64,000 nucleotides of DNA from Pacificispira sp040217575. Lineage in GTDB: Bacteria; Pseudomonadota; Alphaproteobacteria; UBA8366; Aestuariispiraceae. The position numbers and the translations under genes are program-made. The stretch's first letter is position 1; each line of letters opens with the position of its first letter. The notes beneath the pieces are model-generated. The model did no database searches. It was not told the origin of the DNA and was given only the letters and a program-made list of their open reading frames with translations. The stretch lies in contig JAVJPW010000007.1 of the NCBI GenBank assembly GCA_040217575.1, positions 248,001-312,000 of the forward strand, read 5' to 3'. Positions 8,509 to 17,323 of the stretch are shown here, piece by piece.

Positions 8509-9132
8509 TCAGAAATTGACGTTCAGACCAAACGTCACGGAATGCATCAGAATGACATTGTCTTCGTTGCCATCATCGCTTTGCGCACCCAACAGGTCAT
8601 ATCCACCGATCAGGTCCACGCTTTCGCTGATCGCATAGGCGGTTCCGATCCCGATCTGGGCGGCCGGTGCGGCGCCATAGAAGTTCTTGTCTTCCGTCGT
8701 CGTGCCGTCCGAAGAACTGGTATAGGCGACATCGCCTTCGACGATCAATGCACCGATCCCGATCCCGATATAGGGCGTGAAGTCGGATTCCAGTTCAAGG
8801 TCGTACGCCCCGTTCAGCATGGCGGTATAGGCGTTCAGGTCACCGCTGGCGTTCGAACCGGGACTGACCGAATCGACATCGATGCCGCGAAAACCCAATT
8901 CAAGCTCCACGCGGACGGCACCTGCGTCATAGCCGACACGACCGTCCAGACCGAAACCCGAGTCGAACTCGATCGTCCGCGTCTGGGAATTCGGGTTGTT
9001 CTTTTTGAAGTCATAGTCGGACACGGAACTGGCCGCGAGGGAGCCGCCGACATAGAACGATTCTTCTGCGACCGCCGGTGCGGCAGCCAGAACCGCAGCC
9101 ATGACCAGTGGCGTGACAAACAATTTACGCAT
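8509..9132 (-). CDS. Outer-membrane beta-barrel protein
   Basis: A 207-residue protein with a Sec signal peptide (residues about 1-22, M-R-K-L-F-V-T-P then A-A-A-P-A-V-A-E). The mature part opens S-F-Y-V-G-G-S-L and ends in alternating hydrophobic strands closing with Phe (V-T-F-G-L-N-V-N-F), the C-terminal aromatic typical of BAM substrates. Strand content and length fit a small 8-stranded OmpW/Omp25-like barrel. The start at 9132 has GGAGG upstream; the longer ATG at 9144 lacks one. Substrate unknown. It shares a terminator with the convergent GGDEF gene. Confidence 0.8.
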   Translation of the reverse strand: MRKLFVTPLVMAAVLAAAPAVAEESFYVGGSLAASSVSDYDFKKNNPNSQTRTIEFDSGFGLDGRVGYDAGAVRVELELGFRGIDVDSVSPGSNASGDLNAYTAMLNGAYDLELESDFTPYIGIGIGALIVEGDVAYTSSSDGTTTEDKNFYGAAPAAQIGIGTAYAISESVDLIGGYDLLGAQSDDGNEDNVILMHSVTFGLNVNF

Positions 9133-9537
9133 TTCTGCCTCCATCCAACCCCGCCCGATTGGTAGCGTGGTAGTGCATTAATTTAAGTTGCTAACTCATT
9201 ATCACAGAAGGCAAAACCTTGCCAGCCCTGTTTGTTGCATATTTGTAACGACCCGGAATGAAAAAATGGTTAACGGGAGGCGCGTTGGCGGCGGAAAAAT
9301 TCCAAAATGCGCGTCAAAGAAAAAGCCCGTTCCATGCCGGGGAGTTCGCTTTGTCCATTCGACCGGGCCGCCTGTTCATGGCTGGTGCCCTTATGATACA
9401 CTGCCATCGACCATGCGATGGGGATCCGGGTCATGTAACATCGGACGCCTCGGTCCGGACTTCGGGCCGTAACCGACATCGCCTTGTCACGAAGAAGCTC
9501 GTTATGCTGACATCTATCGATCACATCAGGACCTGAC
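9133..9537. other. Intergenic region, no supported gene
   Basis: About 400 bp with locally lower GC next to the barrel gene (9170-9250), consistent with its promoter and the upstream region of the divergent PAS gene. Short open frames here lack family resemblance and ribosome-binding sites. No clear terminator or RNA gene is visible. Confidence 0.5.
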
Positions 9538-10107
9538 ATGGGAACCGGCGACCGAACGCAAGGTGCCCTGCCCGACGCGGATTTCACGCTGCTGTGCGCA
9601 TTTCTTGATTACCTTCGGTCCATTTCCGGTCCGGATGGACTGCCGATCAAAGGCGACATGGACCCGGTCGCACTGGCGAAAATGGGGGCGCTGGCGTCCT
9701 GTTGGTTGGTCCAGCGGGTGGATGGGGATTTCGTCTATCGCGTCGCCGGGGACCTGATCGAAAACGCTTTCGGTCAACCGTTGATCGGACGGCGGCTGTC
9801 CGAAGTTCTGGATGAAGCGACGGCGGTCGAAATCAGCAGGCGCTGGGCCCACTGTCTGGACAATTGCAGTGCCTATCTGAACCGGGGTTATGTCAGCGCA
9901 CCGAAAGGGTTCCGCTATTCCGGGGTTCGGGTGGCCGTCCCGCTTTTGGATCGTGCGGGCGATGCGACATATCTTCTAGGCCTGACGCTTTACAAGGAAG
10001 TGACGAAGGTCCTGGACGGCCCGATCATCACGTCCATCCAGTCGGACAATCTGTCGTACTTTTCACTTGCGGACACGGATCCGCGAAGCCTGTTTCGAAC
10101 CGAATAG
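9538..10107 (+). CDS. PAS domain-containing protein (PAS_5-like)
   Basis: A 189-residue protein with the arrangement of the alphaproteobacterial single-PAS family: F-L-D-Y-L-R at the N terminus, D-M-D-P-V-A-L-A-K-M-G-A-L, then W-L-V-Q-R-V-D-G-D-F-V-Y-R-V-A-G, and I-G-R-R-L-S-E-V-L-D. No output domain follows, so it is probably a stand-alone sensor or adaptor. There is no signal peptide or membrane segment. The ATG at 9538 is the first in-frame start; the region upstream is non-coding. It is followed by a tRNA on the opposite strand. Confidence 0.75.
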   Translation: MGTGDRTQGALPDADFTLLCAFLDYLRSISGPDGLPIKGDMDPVALAKMGALASCWLVQRVDGDFVYRVAGDLIENAFGQPLIGRRLSEVLDEATAVEISRRWAHCLDNCSAYLNRGYVSAPKGFRYSGVRVAVPLLDRAGDATYLLGLTLYKEVTKVLDGPIITSIQSDNLSYFSLADTDPRSLFRTE

Positions 10108-10120
10108 AACCTGGAAATTT

Positions 10121-10194
10121 TGGAGCGGGTGAGGAGAATCGAACTCCCGTATGCAGCTTGGGAAGCTGCCGTTCTACCATTGAACTACACCCGC
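10121..10194 (-). tRNA. tRNA-Gly (anticodon CCC), 3' CCA encoded
   Basis: On the minus strand the acceptor arms GCGGGTG and CACCCGC pair fully. The D-arm carries AGTTCAATGGTAGA, the anticodon stem GCAGC/GCTGC holds the loop TTCCCAA, and the T-arm contains GTTCGATTC. The loop gives anticodon CCC, decoding GGG. The discriminator is T, as expected for bacterial glycine tRNA, followed by an encoded CCA. Confidence 0.96.
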
Positions 10195-10300
10195 TCATCA
10201 CGCCGTCAGCGCGAACGACGATTTAGTCCCGCGGCACCGGTCTGTCAATTTAGACATCGCGGTTCCGAACATTACAGCTGTGATGAGTATGATCGGATGA

Positions 10301-10606
10301 TCGGGTCTTGACCGGCGCGATGATGACCATCATCGCGTCAATATCCGCCCCAACGGACAGAAATGGAAAGACACCGCGATAAACCTTGATGAACTCGCGG
10401 TCTTCCACCGGCAGCTGGACCAGGGAATAGAGCGGCGCCCTGGCGGCTACAACCTTGTCGAATTCCGCACGTCGGTCCCGGTACGCCTGTTCCGGCAGCC
10501 CCAGACCGAGAGCATCGGGACCTGGAATTCAACAACGCTGGCTGGCAAATCACCGTCCCTGGGTACCGTGCCGGCTGAGAGGTCAGCCCGCCTTTTCACA
10601 TGTTAG
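10301..10606 (+). other. Open frame without a start codon, possible gene remnant
   Basis: Between the tRNA and the ACT-domain gene a 101-codon frame is open from 10301 to TAG at 10604 but has no ATG start or ribosome-binding site. Its reading begins S-G-L-D-R-R-D-D-D-H-H and includes V-N-I-R-P-N-G-Q and L-A-V-F-H-R-Q-L-D-Q. No family is recognised. It may be a decayed gene or a chance open frame in GC-rich DNA; the last 24 bp overlap the ACT gene. Confidence 0.2.
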
Positions 10607-10903
10607 GACGCGGTGAACGCCGACGACCTGTGACAGGACCGACGCCACGACATCGCGGGCGGCGGCATCCAGGCGGCTGACATGCAGGTCGATGACCAGC
10701 GGGCCTTCGTCACCGTCTTCGCGGACGGCGTCAAACCGGTCCGGCACCAGGCCGCGCTTCACAACGGGTTCCAGGATGCGCGACAGCATGCCGGGGTTGG
10801 CATCGGCCACGACGGAATAGCAAACGGTGGTTGGGCGCGGTTCAAATGATTCGGACGACGCGGGACGGGATGCCGCAGATGCGGCCAGAGTTCGGGTCTG
10901 CAT
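10583..10903 (-). CDS. ACT domain-containing protein
   Basis: A 106-residue protein. After a low-complexity Ala/Ser-rich N terminus (about 25 residues) it has one ACT-like fold: C-Y-S-V-V-A-D-A-N-P-G-M-L-S-R-I-L-E-P-V-V-K-R-G, then a second half with V-I-D-L-H-V-S-R-L and V-L-S-Q-V-V-G-V-H-R-V-L. The layout resembles the small regulatory subunits of acetolactate synthase (IlvM/IlvH-like first half), but no ilv gene is adjacent. It is probably a small-ligand-binding regulatory protein. The role is inferred from fold only. Confidence 0.65.
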   Translation of the reverse strand: MQTRTLAASAASRPASSESFEPRPTTVCYSVVADANPGMLSRILEPVVKRGLVPDRFDAVREDGDEGPLVIDLHVSRLDAAARDVVASVLSQVVGVHRVLTCEKAG

Positions 10904-11177
10904 GGGATTGCTCTTCTCTCAATTCGGGAATACGGCAAACGCCCGGCACCCCCAGCCGCGTTCTAGTCGCGGGGGACCGGGTCCGTAATTCGACCGATCA
11001 GCGCGGTGCGCCGTAATGAGAAGATCGCATTCATGATGTTTTTATAGGCATCATAGTGGTTTGCGACAAGTTCGAAGAATCTGACTATCGCGAGGCTATA
11101 CAGCCAATGTACTTTTCGCGAAGCCTTGACCAACAGGTGCGAAGGCAAACGAGTTTGGAACACAGGAGGAAGCAACT

Positions 11178-11396
11178 GTGCCAACCATTAAAGAAGTGCT
11201 GCTGTTTCTGATAACAAAAGGACACGGTCGCACTGAGCTTGAACTCGCAGGTGCCATCTTTGGGAACCCAACGAAAGCAAAAAGCGTTTATCAACAGCGA
11301 GTAAACCAAGACTGCAGATTGTTGCTAAATGAGGGCGTTGTCGTTCGAAAGGGCAAGGGAGGTAGGACCGATCCATTTCGCTACTATCCTTCTTAA
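11178..11396 (+). CDS. Small hypothetical protein, possible winged-helix
   Basis: A 72-residue protein starting at GTG 11178, 6 nt behind a strong AGGAGGAAG site, which supports translation. The sequence (M-P-T-I-K-E-V-L-L-F-L then A-G-A-I-F-G-N-P-T-K-A-K-S-V-Y-Q-Q, C-R-L-L-L-N-E-G-V-V-V-R-K-G) reads like helix-helix-helix-wing, with a basic wing at the end. Composition is lower in GC than its neighbours, suggesting horizontal acquisition. It is flanked downstream by two hairpin repeats. No named family is recognised. Confidence 0.55.
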   Translation: MPTIKEVLLFLITKGHGRTELELAGAIFGNPTKAKSVYQQRVNQDCRLLLNEGVVVRKGKGGRTDPFRYYPS

Positions 11397-11406
11397 TGGA
11401 GTGTTT

Positions 11407-11424
11407 CCCCCGCGAAGGCGGGGG
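11407..11424 (+). repeat. REP-like hairpin, copy 1
   Basis: A 7-bp stem with loop GAAG, directly after the small winged-helix-like gene. Read on the minus strand its core equals that of the copy at 11486, with outer pairs changed from T-A to C-G on both sides. Confidence 0.6.
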
Positions 11425-11485
11425 TCCATTCCTGAGAGGTCGCAACGTTGCCCGGCCAGAGAAGGAATATAGGTTCACGGGATCG

Positions 11486-11505
11486 GTTCCCGCCTTCGCG
11501 GGAAC
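11486..11505 (+). repeat. REP-like hairpin, copy 2
   Basis: An 8-bp perfect stem GTTCCCGC/GCGGGAAC with loop CTTC, inverted relative to copy 1 and about 60 bp from it, as in paired palindromic elements. It lies 17 bp from the end of the dioxygenase gene. Confidence 0.6.
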
Positions 11506-11522
11506 AGAGCCAACGTGACGTA

Positions 11523-12647
11523 TTATGCGACATCCGCCTTTACCCGGCGACGGGTCAGCGTGCGATAGCGGCTGCGCATTTCCCCGCGGTCCAGATAACA
11601 AAGCCGCAGCTTGCGACGGCCGCCGCCGCCATCATAGGCACTGCGGCCATGGGCGATGCGGTGGTTGTCGAACACCAGGCACTGGCCTTCCTGCATGCGG
11701 AAACTCATGCAGTATTTCGGATCCTGCAACATCCGGTGGAACCGGATCAGGGCGGGATAGTACCGGTCCATGAAACGCTGATCGAAATCCAGGATGTCCT
11801 GCATGTGGCCGGACAGCGTGATGCCGGACACCGCGCCGGTGGCGTCCAGTTCGATCACCCGCTGGCGGGCCCGCAGGTCATAGCTGTCATGGTCGTAATA
11901 GAAGGGCATGTCATTTTGGGACAGGATGGCGAATTCGTCGGGGTATTCACGCCGAAAATCTTCCGCCACCGCCCCGCCGTCGACGAACAGGCTTTGTCCG
12001 CCCGCAACCGTGTTTGCCCGGCAATGCAGGAACTGAATACCGGGCGCCAGTTCTTCCGACGGGATGTCAGTGTGAATTTCCAGCGCCGCGTCGGTGAAGG
12101 ACAGGGAATGCCCGTCAGGCTTTGCTTCGATATCCAGAAAATAGCCGTCGATGCACGGCCGCACGATGCCGACGCGGTTGGCCAGCTGTTCCAGCGCCTC
12201 ATCCGTGTCCGGCAGGTCCGTCACGATGGCGATCCCTTCGACCAGAAGCACTTCGATCCAGTCGGTCAGGCACCCGTCATCGGCCAGGACATCGGCATGG
12301 CCGAAACGGCGAATGCGGTCGAAATGATCACCCTTCCAATAGCGGCGTGTCAGTGCCGCGGCGTCATCCCGTCCCGGGCGGCGGATCCATTCGGTCAGCC
12401 AGGCCAGGTCATAGCGGCTTCGATGGTTCCCGTCCGACCATGTGACATGCAGTGCACCGTCCGCGACGTGGGCATCAAGCGGGTGCAGATCGTCCGGCGC
12501 GGTGCGAATTTCGTAAATCCGTTCATGTGTGCCGGGGTCGAAAGATGTCGGGCAATTATCGCGCAGCCAGAAGTAATTCACATAACCGGGCCGACCGTCC
12601 GCAAGTGTCAGGGACATACCGGTCTTGGAAAAGGTGATGTCGGACAT
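11523..12647 (-). CDS. Gamma-butyrobetaine hydroxylase-like 2-oxoglutarate dioxygenase
   Basis: A 374-residue protein of typical length. Residues about 20-85 form the GBBH-like N-terminal domain (Y-F-W-L-R-D-N-C-P-T-S-F-D-P-T-x type motif, here ending G-T-H-E-R). Residues 125-355 are the TauD catalytic domain, with iron ligands H192 and D194 (in I-H-T-D) and H333 (in I-A-H-G-R-S-A-Y), and R348 in position for 2-oxoglutarate. Family members hydroxylate gamma-butyrobetaine or trimethyllysine in carnitine metabolism; the exact substrate is inferred. The start at 12647 has an AGGAG site; the frame continues upstream but that part is intergenic. The GNAT gene lies 97 bp upstream in the same direction. 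Confidence 0.87.
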   Translation of the reverse strand: MSDITFSKTGMSLTLADGRPGYVNYFWLRDNCPTSFDPGTHERIYEIRTAPDDLHPLDAHVADGALHVTWSDGNHRSRYDLAWLTEWIRRPGRDDAAALTRRYWKGDHFDRIRRFGHADVLADDGCLTDWIEVLLVEGIAIVTDLPDTDEALEQLANRVGIVRPCIDGYFLDIEAKPDGHSLSFTDAALEIHTDIPSEELAPGIQFLHCRANTVAGGQSLFVDGGAVAEDFRREYPDEFAILSQNDMPFYYDHDSYDLRARQRVIELDATGAVSGITLSGHMQDILDFDQRFMDRYYPALIRFHRMLQDPKYCMSFRMQEGQCLVFDNHRIAHGRSAYDGGGGRRKLRLCYLDRGEMRSRYRTLTRRRVKADVA

Positions 12648-12744
12648 TGCGCACGCTCCTGATCGCACCGTTTGCATTCCCGGACGATACGGCAGTTCCA
12701 ATATCGGAAATAGTGCGAAATTTCGATTGCTGGGATCGAAAATC

Positions 12745-13248
12745 TTACACTTTGGGGATGGGCCGAAGTGTCCCCGACAGACCGGACAGCGCGCCATCTT
12801 GATATTCGATCCCCATGAAAGTCAGCGGCACGACCGGACCGCCGATATCCAGGTTTACCACCGGTGAGACCGAAAAACCGAACGGCGCATAATAGCCGGG
12901 GTCCCCGACGATAGTGACGGCGCGGGCACCGCTTTCTTCCACGACAGCCAGCCCCTTTTGGATCAGCGCCTTTCCGATACCAAGGCCGCGCAGTTCCGGT
13001 CGCACAGCCAGCGGACCCAGCATCGGGGCAACCACGCCGTCGGGAAGGACGGTCGGCCAGAACCGGATGGACGCGACCATATGGCCACCCGTGTTCCGGG
13101 CGACAAAGGCAAATTCCGAGAGATGCGCGCGCCCTTCACGGAACCGGAAGACCGTACGGCCGAACCGCGCCGGCCCGAACGCATCTTCCATCAGCGCGTC
13201 GATGTCCGGCACGTCGTCCGGCGTTTCCGGTGAAATATCGAAATCCAC
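12745..13248 (-). CDS. GNAT family N-acetyltransferase
   Basis: A 167-residue protein with the GNAT fold: D-V-P-D-I-D-A-L-M-E-D-A-F-G at the N terminus, a long strand carrying M-L-G-P-L-A-V-R-P-E, the acetyl-CoA pyrophosphate loop R-G-L-G-I-G-K-A-L, and G-D-P-G-Y-Y-A-P-F-G-F near the end. The latter is typical of the YhbS-like subgroup. Substrate unknown. It lies upstream of the dioxygenase gene in the same orientation and may be cotranscribed. Confidence 0.9.
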   Translation of the reverse strand: MDFDISPETPDDVPDIDALMEDAFGPARFGRTVFRFREGRAHLSEFAFVARNTGGHMVASIRFWPTVLPDGVVAPMLGPLAVRPELRGLGIGKALIQKGLAVVEESGARAVTIVGDPGYYAPFGFSVSPVVNLDIGGPVVPLTFMGIEYQDGALSGLSGTLRPIPKV

Positions 13249-13469
13249 GTTTCCCCCAATCCCTGATCCGGGTGATTTATTTGCATAAACAGGTACCTGA
13301 TAGTTTTCCCCCCATCAAATCGCGCATGCCGTTCGCGGCGCGTCCAATGCCGATCACACACGCTCACAATTTCGAAGGTTGCGCGGATTCGGCGGAATTT
13401 GCCCTAGCAGACGGGGTTGGTGCATCCTAGTCTTCGCCCATCATCGTGGCGGAAGGAGGCGCGCGGGAA

Positions 13470-14666
13470 ATGAACAGAATTATCAGGATCATCCTGGCGG
13501 CAATGATCACGGCGACGGTCGCCGCCCCCGCCACCGCGCAGGATTGGGACCAGACCGTCGCGGCCGCCCGGGGGCAAAGCGTCTTCTGGAACGCCTGGGG
13601 CGGTGATGAAGGCATCAACGCCTATATCAACTGGGTCGGCACCCGGTTGAATGAGGATTACGGGATTGAACTCGTCCATGTGAAACTGGGCGACACGGCG
13701 GAAGCCGTCCGCCGGGTGGTGGCCGAACGCGCCGCCGGACGGGACGACGACGGGACGGTCGACCTTATCTGGATCAACGGCGAAAACTTCCAGGCAATGA
13801 AGGAACAGGATTTGCTGTTCGGGCCTATTGTCGGCCTGTTGCCGAACTACGGACTGATCGATGCGGACGCCGACCCTGCCCTGTCGCTGGATTTCACAAT
13901 TCCGACCGACGGGATGGAGGCACCCTGGGGCCGTGCAAAACTGATTTTCATCCATGACACCGAAACGGTGGTAGATCCGCCAGACTCCATGGCGGCGCTG
14001 CTGGACCATGCGCTGGCGAACCCGGGTCGCGTGACCTACCCCGCGCCGCCGCAGTTCCTGGGCACGACGTTCCTGAAGCAGGCGCTTTATGAATATGTCA
14101 CCGACCCGGAGGTCCTGTTGTTGCCGGCAGGGGATAATTTCGCATCGGTGACCGGCCCTTTGTGGGAGTTTCTGGACCGGCTGCATCCTGTCCTGTGGCG
14201 GGACGGCCGCGATTTTCCCGAAAATGAGGATGCACTGATCCGGCTTCTGGACGAAGGGGCGGTCGATTTCGCCATGTCCTTCCACCCTGGCAAGGCATCT
14301 TCCGCCATAAATCAGGGGCTCTTGCCCGAAACGGCGCGGTCCTTTGTGTTCGACGGCGGAACCATCGGCAACACCCATTACGTCGCGATCCCCTATAACG
14401 CCGCAAACCGCGAAGCGGCCCTGGTCCTGGCGAATTTCCTTCTGTCGGCAGAGGCCCAGGCGGAAAAGCAGAACCCGGAAGTCTGGGGCGATACATCCGT
14501 CCTGACCATGTCGCGCCTGTCGGAAGACGAACAGGCATTGTTCGCAGCGCTGCCCAGCGGCGTTGCGACACTGAGCTTGGAGGAACTGGGACCCAGCCTG
14601 CCAGAACCGCATCCAAGCTGGATGACCATGATCGAAGCGGAGTGGCTGGAACGGTATGGCAGCTAG
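13470..14666 (+). CDS. ynjB: ABC transporter substrate-binding protein, YnjB-type
   Basis: A 398-residue protein with a signal peptide (residues about 1-25, ending T-A-Q-D-W) followed by an extracellular solute-binding fold: V-F-W-N-A-W-G-G-D-E-G-I-N-A-Y-I-N-W, D-L-I-W-I-N-G-E-N-F and G-N-T-H-Y-V-A-I-P-Y-N-A. These match the YnjB family, whose transporters have been linked by annotation to thiamine or related compounds; the ligand is not proven. The ATG at 13470 is preceded by AGGAGG 10 nt upstream. It is first in a three-gene operon and overlaps the permease gene by 11 bp. Confidence 0.87.
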   Translation: MNRIIRIILAAMITATVAAPATAQDWDQTVAAARGQSVFWNAWGGDEGINAYINWVGTRLNEDYGIELVHVKLGDTAEAVRRVVAERAAGRDDDGTVDLIWINGENFQAMKEQDLLFGPIVGLLPNYGLIDADADPALSLDFTIPTDGMEAPWGRAKLIFIHDTETVVDPPDSMAALLDHALANPGRVTYPAPPQFLGTTFLKQALYEYVTDPEVLLLPAGDNFASVTGPLWEFLDRLHPVLWRDGRDFPENEDALIRLLDEGAVDFAMSFHPGKASSAINQGLLPETARSFVFDGGTIGNTHYVAIPYNAANREAALVLANFLLSAEAQAEKQNPEVWGDTSVLTMSRLSEDEQALFAALPSGVATLSLEELGPSLPEPHPSWMTMIEAEWLERYGS

Positions 14667-16392
14667 CGCGGGCCGCGCTGACGGCGGACGGATCAGGCGG
14701 GGGACATCCGTCGGACTGGTCCGTTTCGTCCCTGGTCTTACGATTTTTCTGTTTCTGGGTCCGATCGCCGCCGGGTTGGTCTGGACGGTTCTTCCGGCGT
14801 TCGGCTTTCTTCCGGCATTGGGTGGAACGACATTGTCGTTGGATCCGTGGCGGGCGATTTTCGACTATCCGGGGACAACGGCGGCGGCAGCCCGCAGTCT
14901 GGCCACCGGCCTGTCGGCTGCCGTACTGTCTGCAATACTGGTCGCGGGGTTTGTCGCCGTCAGCCACCACACAAGCTGGTTTCGTCGGTTCCGGGCGGTG
15001 CTGGCGCCCCTGCTGTCGGTTCCCCATGCAGCGCTTGCAATCGGACTTGCGTTCCTTCTGACGCCCAGCGGATGGATACAGCGGTTGCTGTCGCCCTGGG
15101 CCACAGGGTTCGAACGCCCGCCCGACGTGATGATCGCACCGGACCCCTATGGCTGGGGCCTGGTCGCGGCGCTGGTCATCAAGGAAACGCCGTTCCTGTT
15201 CCTGATGACCCTGGGGGCGTTGGGACAGGTGGACCACGACCGGTCCCTGGCGGTTGCCCGGTCGCTGGGGTACCGTCCCGCGGCGGCCTGGCTGAAAGCC
15301 GTTCTGCCGCAGATCTATCGCCAGCTTCGTCTGCCGATTTTTGCGGTGATTGCATTTTCCGTTTCCGTCGTCGACGTCGCACTGATCATGACGGCGACGC
15401 CCACGCCGACGCTTAGCATCCTGATCCTGCGCTGGGCCCACGACCCCGATCTGACACAGCAGTTTCTGGCGGCCGCCGGCGCGGTCCTGCAGATGGCGGT
15501 CGCCGGCGGGGCAATTGCAATCTGGATCCTGCTGGAACGGATTGCGGCGGCGGTCGGGCTGCAATGGGTGCGCGGCGGCGCCAGACGATTGCCGCAAGTC
15601 GCAACCTGGAGCTTCTGGTCCGGCATGACGCTTGCGGTAACGGCAGGCATCGCAGGGCTGCTGGGTCTGGCCATTTGGTCCGTTGCGAAACGGTGGCGGT
15701 TTCCGGATGCCCTTCCAGGCAGTTGGGATTTCGGCGGATGGGCCGATCGAACGGCAACCGTCGCGGAACCGGCGGCGACGACGCTGATCCTAGGATTGGC
15801 GGCAACCGCCATCGCCATGGCACTGGTGCTTGGCTGCCTGGAATCCGAACAGCGCCGCGGCCAGCGTCCGAGCGACAGGGTGCTTCTGATCCTTTATGCG
15901 CCGCTGATCCTGCCGCAGGTATCGTTCCTGTTCGGCGCGCAGGTGCTGCTGGTCACGGTCGGGCTGGACGGGCATTGGGCCGGGTTGATTTGGGCGCACC
16001 TGCTGTTTGTCCTGCCTTATGTCTTTTTGTCGCTTTCGGAACCATACCGGGCGCTGGACCCGCGTTATGCCCGCACTGCGACCTGCCTTGGCCTGTCGCC
16101 AGGGCGTGTGTTCCTGCGGGTCCGATTGCCGATGCTGTTGCGTCCTATCCTGATCGCCGCCGCCGTAGGCTTTGCCGTTAGCATCGGTGAATACCTGCCG
16201 ACCGTCTTTGCCGGCGCCGGGCGGCTGACCACACTAACGACGGAGGCGGTTGCACTTGCCGGCGGCGGCGACCGGCGTACGATCGGAACTTACGCCGTCC
16301 TTCAGGCGGCGTTGCCGCTGGCCGGATTTCTTTTGGCGGCCGGAATTCCCGTTCTATGGATGCGGTTCAAATTCAGGGGCGCTGCGAAATGA
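14656..16392 (+). CDS. ynjC: ABC transporter permease, YnjC-type (fused double permease)
   Basis: A 578-residue protein with two tandem permease halves, giving about 12 membrane segments. Each half contains an EAA-type loop: V-A-R-S-L-G-Y-R-P-A-A-A-W in the first and T-A-T-C-L-G-L-S-P-G-R-V-F in the second. The domain duplication in one chain is characteristic of YnjC. It forms the inner-membrane channel of the importer. Its start overlaps the substrate-binding gene by 11 bp, and its TGA overlaps the ATG of the ATPase gene. Confidence 0.88.
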   Translation: MAASAGRADGGRIRRGTSVGLVRFVPGLTIFLFLGPIAAGLVWTVLPAFGFLPALGGTTLSLDPWRAIFDYPGTTAAAARSLATGLSAAVLSAILVAGFVAVSHHTSWFRRFRAVLAPLLSVPHAALAIGLAFLLTPSGWIQRLLSPWATGFERPPDVMIAPDPYGWGLVAALVIKETPFLFLMTLGALGQVDHDRSLAVARSLGYRPAAAWLKAVLPQIYRQLRLPIFAVIAFSVSVVDVALIMTATPTPTLSILILRWAHDPDLTQQFLAAAGAVLQMAVAGGAIAIWILLERIAAAVGLQWVRGGARRLPQVATWSFWSGMTLAVTAGIAGLLGLAIWSVAKRWRFPDALPGSWDFGGWADRTATVAEPAATTLILGLAATAIAMALVLGCLESEQRRGQRPSDRVLLILYAPLILPQVSFLFGAQVLLVTVGLDGHWAGLIWAHLLFVLPYVFLSLSEPYRALDPRYARTATCLGLSPGRVFLRVRLPMLLRPILIAAAVGFAVSIGEYLPTVFAGAGRLTTLTTEAVALAGGGDRRTIGTYAVLQAALPLAGFLLAAGIPVLWMRFKFRGAAK

Positions 16393-17027
16393 CAGACCAT
16401 GGGCTGGTCCTGAAATCCGTAGCGTTGCGCGTCGGCGGAGCGCGCCTGTTCCGGCCGGTATCCTTATCCGTAGCACCGGGTCACGCAGCGACCATCATGG
16501 GCCCTAGCGGGTCCGGCAAATCATCCCTGTTGTCAGCCCTGTGCGGGACACTGCCATCCGCATTCACGACAGATGGTTCGGCGACGCTGGACGGAAGCGA
16601 ACTGTTCGGCCTCCCGGCGGAGGAACGCCGCATCGGAATCCTGTTCCAGGACGACCTTCTGTTCCCGCATCTGACCGTTGCGGACAATCTGGCCTTCGGC
16701 CTGCCGGCCGGCCTTGGGCGGGCGGAGCGGGCAGCACGAATTTCGAATGCATTGAACGATGCCGACCTGGAAGGGTACGGGCAGCGAAACCCGGCCACGT
16801 TATCCGGTGGCCAGCGGGCGCGCATCGCCTGCATGCGGGCCTTGCTGGCGGAACCGCGCGCTCTGCTTCTGGACGAGCCGTTTTCGAAGCTGGATGCCGC
16901 ATTGCGCGACCGGTTTCGCGCCTTCGTTCTGGACCATGCCCGGCAACGGTCGGTCCCGTTGTTGCTGGTCACACACGACCCTGCCGACGCCGAAGCAATG
17001 GGAAGTGACACCACAATTCTGGAATAG
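16389..17027 (+). CDS. ynjD: ABC transporter ATP-binding protein, YnjD-type
   Basis: A 212-residue ATPase with Walker A G-P-S-G-S-G-K-S (residues 38-45), Q-loop F-Q-D-D, signature L-S-G-G-Q-R-A-R, Walker B L-L-L-D-E-P-F and switch His in V-T-H-D-P. It powers the importer formed with the two preceding genes. The frame starts earlier at 16356, but the ATG at 16389 forms an ATGA overlap with the permease stop, the usual sign of translational coupling. Confidence 0.93.
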   Translation: MTDHGLVLKSVALRVGGARLFRPVSLSVAPGHAATIMGPSGSGKSSLLSALCGTLPSAFTTDGSATLDGSELFGLPAEERRIGILFQDDLLFPHLTVADNLAFGLPAGLGRAERAARISNALNDADLEGYGQRNPATLSGGQRARIACMRALLAEPRALLLDEPFSKLDAALRDRFRAFVLDHARQRSVPLLLVTHDPADAEAMGSDTTILE

Positions 17028-17323
17028 ATTTTCGGCACCTAAATTAATTGTGAGAGGGTACATTCAGGGCGTTAAGGATATCTGTGAATTTACTAGAATC
17101 TTTCTTAACTTGCACTAGGAATCCCTTGCGAAGCTATCTATACTACCCAAACTTAAGGGTGTTGGGAGCGGCAGGAACAAATGGGCAGGGCATTCGTGCG
17201 GCCCAAATGATTGGCCGCAGCCCGGCATCCTTGGCGTCGTTCCACGACCAGGCTTTGACACGGCGGATGCCGTTCGTTAGGCCTTGCGTAGGTGTACGGT
17301 GAAACCGAATAAGGGGAAATAAC

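Noticed and set aside
9188..9587. Short frames upstream of the PAS gene
   Set aside because: No family resemblance, no ribosome-binding site, and they overlap each other on both strands.
10963..11184. Minus-strand frame of 73 codons near the small winged-helix-like gene
   Set aside because: It has no ribosome-binding site or known motif and overlaps the start region of the better supported gene.
11448..12662. 404-codon plus-strand frame
   Set aside because: Antisense to the GBBH-like dioxygenase whose catalytic residues are all visible.
13249..13469. Possible TPP riboswitch upstream of the YnjB-type gene
   Set aside because: The conserved CUGAGA and ACCUGA elements are not present.
14098..15597. 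499-codon minus-strand frame
   Set aside because: Antisense to the YnjB/YnjC genes and dominated by low-complexity Arg/Gln/Pro.
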